In this document: piece after piece, positions 62,451 through 64,000 of the stretch
How the letters are laid out: each line of letters opens with the position of its first letter
Position numbering within the stretch: position 1 is the first letter of the stretch
Source of the DNA: Gulosibacter macacae
Lineage (GTDB): Bacteria; Actinomycetota; Actinomycetes; Actinomycetales; Microbacteriaceae
Reading direction: 5' to 3'
DNA: 64,000 nt
Assembly: GCF_003865375.1 (NCBI RefSeq)
Contig: NZ_RQVS01000004.1
Coordinates: 159,910 to 223,909, forward strand
Position numbers and translations under genes: made by a program
Notes under the pieces: model-generated
What the model saw: only the letters and a program-made list of their open reading frames with translations
Told to the model about the DNA's origin: nothing
Databases searched by the model: none

Positions 62451-63611
62451 ATGTCTGACCTCTCCGACCTCCTCAACCTCGACGCCGAGTTCTCCGCAGA
62501 AGAACTCGCTCTGCGCGACCGCGTGCGCGAGTTCGTTGACCGCCGCATCCGCCCGAATATTGCCGAGTGGTACGAGCAGGCCGTTTTCCCCGTCGAGATC
62601 GTGCCCGAGATGGCCGAGCTGGGTCTGCTTGGCATGCACATCTCGGGCTACGGCTGCGCAGGCCGCTCGGCGACCGAGTACGGCATTGCCATGCAGGAAC
62701 TTGAGGCCGGCGACTCGGGCCTGCGCACGTTCGTGTCGGTGCAGGGTTCGCTCGCCATGAGTGCGATCGCGAAGCACGGTTCGGAAGAGCAGAAGCAGCG
62801 CTACCTCCCCGAGATGGCCGCCGGGCGAGTCATCGGTTGCTTTGGACTCACCGAGCCGGAGGCGGGTTCAGACCCGGCCGGCATGGCAACGGTTGCGCGT
62901 CGCGACGGCGACGACTGGATCATCACCGGCTCGAAGCGCTGGATTGGCCTTGGCACCATCGCGAACATCGCGATCGTCTGGGCACGCACTGACGAGGGTG
63001 TGCGCGGCTTCATCGTGCCCACCGAGACCGAAGGCTTTTCGGCACAGGTACTCGAGCCGAAGCTCTCGATGCGTGCCTCCATCCAGACCGAACTTCACTT
63101 CGATGAGGTGCGCGTGTCTGAAGCGCAGCGACTGCCGGGAGCGACGAGCCTGCGAGCCCCGTTTGAGTGCCTCAATGAGGCCCGCTACGGCATTGCCTGG
63201 GGCGCGATGGGCGCGGCGCGTGACGCCTTTGAAGCCGCCGCCCGCTATGCCGGTGAGCGCAAGCAGTTCGACAAGCCGCTTGCCGCGTTCCAACTCACGC
63301 AGAAGAAGCTCGTCGATATGGCGCTTGAAATCGTCAAGGGCCAGCTCATTGCGCTGCGCCTCGGCCGACTCAAGGATGCGGGCAAGCTCGAGCGGCACAT
63401 GATCTCGGTCGGCAAGCTCAACAATTGCCGCGTCGCCATCGAGATCTGCCGCGAGGCGCGCACGGTGCTCGGCGGCAACGGCATCCTGCTCGAGAACGCG
63501 CCTCTCCGGCACGCCAACAACCTCGAGTCGGTGCGCACCTACGAGGGCACGGATGAGGTGCACACACTCATTCTCGGCCAGCACCTCACCGGCGAGAACG
63601 CGTTCGCGTAA
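62451..63611 (+). CDS. gcdH: Acyl-CoA dehydrogenase, glutaryl-CoA dehydrogenase type
   Basis: A 386-residue flavoenzyme. It has GCFGLTEPEAGSDPAGM (FAD-binding), WIGLGTIANIAIVWARTDEGVRGFIVP, GERKQFDKPLAAFQLTQKKLVDM and the C-terminal GGNGILLENAPLRHANNLESVRTYEGTDEVHTLILGQHLTGENAFA, whose Glu in TYEGT is the catalytic base and whose NLE.V...H.LILG..TG..AF ending is specific for glutaryl-CoA dehydrogenases. It would oxidise and decarboxylate glutaryl-CoA to crotonyl-CoA. It is coupled to the CoA-transferase by a short gap. The pair could also serve lysine or hydroxylysine breakdown, but its place beside the amine genes suggests a C5 amine route. Confidence 0.9.
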   Translation: MSDLSDLLNLDAEFSAEELALRDRVREFVDRRIRPNIAEWYEQAVFPVEIVPEMAELGLLGMHISGYGCAGRSATEYGIAMQELEAGDSGLRTFVSVQGSLAMSAIAKHGSEEQKQRYLPEMAAGRVIGCFGLTEPEAGSDPAGMATVARRDGDDWIITGSKRWIGLGTIANIAIVWARTDEGVRGFIVPTETEGFSAQVLEPKLSMRASIQTELHFDEVRVSEAQRLPGATSLRAPFECLNEARYGIAWGAMGAARDAFEAAARYAGERKQFDKPLAAFQLTQKKLVDMALEIVKGQLIALRLGRLKDAGKLERHMISVGKLNNCRVAIEICREARTVLGGNGILLENAPLRHANNLESVRTYEGTDEVHTLILGQHLTGENAFA

Positions 63612-63614
63612 CGC

Positions 63615-63655
63615 TTCGAGTGCCTCAGCGAACGGTTCGAGTGCCTCAGCGAATG
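63615..63655. repeat. Two family-B units next to the IS element
   Basis: TTCGAGTGCCTCAGCGAACGG starts at 63615 and again (one or two changes) at 63636, a 21-bp period. The IS3 terminus begins four bases later, so the repeat may have been its target. Confidence 0.75.
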
Positions 63656-63658
63656 CAC

Positions 63659-64000
63659 TGGTCCCCGAAAGTTGGACTCGGCGGTTCTTACTCTAAACAG
63701 CCATGGCCCGGGCACGGAACACGACCGGGGGTAACCCGTCGTGCGTGTTCCGGATCCGGTCATGGTTGTACCAACGGATGTACTCATGCAGGCCGGCCTC
63801 GACCTCGGTGATGCTTGGGAACGACCCCGGATAGAACCACTCCGTCTTCACATGACCGAAGAAGTTCTCGATCATCGCGTTGTCCAAACACGCACCCTTC
63901 CGGGACATCGACTGGGTCGCCCCATGCCGATCCAGCAGACCCCGGTACGCCTGATGCCGGTACTGGGTGAATTCAACCGGTCGATGCAACACCGGGTCGT
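63659..64000 (-). mobile_element. IS3-family insertion sequence, truncated by the window edge
   Basis: The left boundary is the terminal inverted repeat TGGTCCCCGAAAGTTGGAC at 63659, typical of IS3-family ends, 34 bp before the transposase stop. The other terminus and the orfA part are beyond the window, so the element's length and target duplication cannot be seen. Confidence 0.85.
63693..64000 (-). CDS. IS3-family transposase (OrfB, integrase core), partial
   Basis: The C-terminal 100 or so residues of an rve-type integrase. The YRHQAYRGLLDRHGATQSMSRKGACLDNAMIENFFGHVKTEWFY segment holds the catalytic Glu in the ENFFGHVKTE context, and the end EYIRWYNHDRIRNTHDGLPPV is the OrfB signature. 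The frame stays open to the window edge, so the gene continues beyond. A GTG at 63992 is not a real start. Expression in such elements usually depends on a programmed -1 frameshift from orfA, which cannot be seen here. Confidence 0.9.
   Translation of the reverse strand, partial: DPVLHRPVEFTQYRHQAYRGLLDRHGATQSMSRKGACLDNAMIENFFGHVKTEWFYPGSFPSITEVEAGLHEYIRWYNHDRIRNTHDGLPPVVFRARAMAV

Overview
This is a high-GC actinobacterial chromosome segment that fits the family Microbacteriaceae. Pointers are the rplM-rpsI-glmM and infA-rpmJ-rpsM-rpsK-rpoA-rplQ blocks, a RimI-TsaD fusion, groES under a CIRCE operator, GTG starts and dense ATGA/TAATG overlaps. I cannot fix the genus. I saw no rRNA, tRNA or CRISPR array.

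Layout. 0-5 kb: a partial DUF559 gene at the left edge, guaB, rarD, groES and a THUMP-like methyltransferase. 5-16.7 kb: a minus-strand operon of eleven tightly packed genes that looks like a highly reducing type II polyketide/fatty-acid system. In transcription order it encodes an ABC ATPase and permease, a malonyl transferase, a ketoreductase, an ACP, a dehydratase, a GNAT fusion protein, a glycosyltransferase-like protein, a GcvT-like protein, a double ketosynthase and an Sfp-type phosphopantetheinyl transferase. There is no enoyl reductase, so a polyene acyl chain is the natural prediction. 17-25 kb: glmS, acpS, an unusual composite alanine racemase, tsaE, tsaB, rimI-tsaD and a membrane-anchored hypothetical gene. 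25-34 kb: coaA, the mannitol PTS genes mtlA-mtlD, glmM-rpsI-rplM, a DUF4190/DUF4352-like protein and truA. 34.6-40.6 kb: an NAD synthesis operon, nrtR-like - nadA - nadB - nadC - cysteine desulfurase. 40.6-46 kb: ribosomal protein and RNA polymerase alpha genes, mdh and map.

46-63.6 kb is an accessory catabolic region. It holds two APC permeases, a Sad-like aldehyde dehydrogenase, a FadR-type regulator translationally coupled to a cytosolic Cache sensor, three tandem gamma-glutamyl hydrolases (C26), a solute-binding-like protein without signal peptide, a gamma-glutamylamide-synthetase-like GS homologue and a cytochrome P450. An adrenodoxin-reductase-like flavoprotein and a flavodoxin lie divergently, followed by a class III CoA-transferase and a glutaryl-CoA-dehydrogenase-like enzyme. 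I read this as an amine degradation module: gamma-glutamylation, P450 oxidation, aldehyde oxidation, deglutamylation, then dicarboxylate activation and oxidation. An IS3-family element runs off the right edge next to it.

Two REP-like repeat families are scattered through the window, and each has a copy inside an essential-pathway gene (tsaE and nadB) without breaking its frame. The two strongest candidates for undescribed biology are the type II PKS-like operon and the P450/gamma-glutamyl amine module. The composite alanine racemase is the most unusual single gene.
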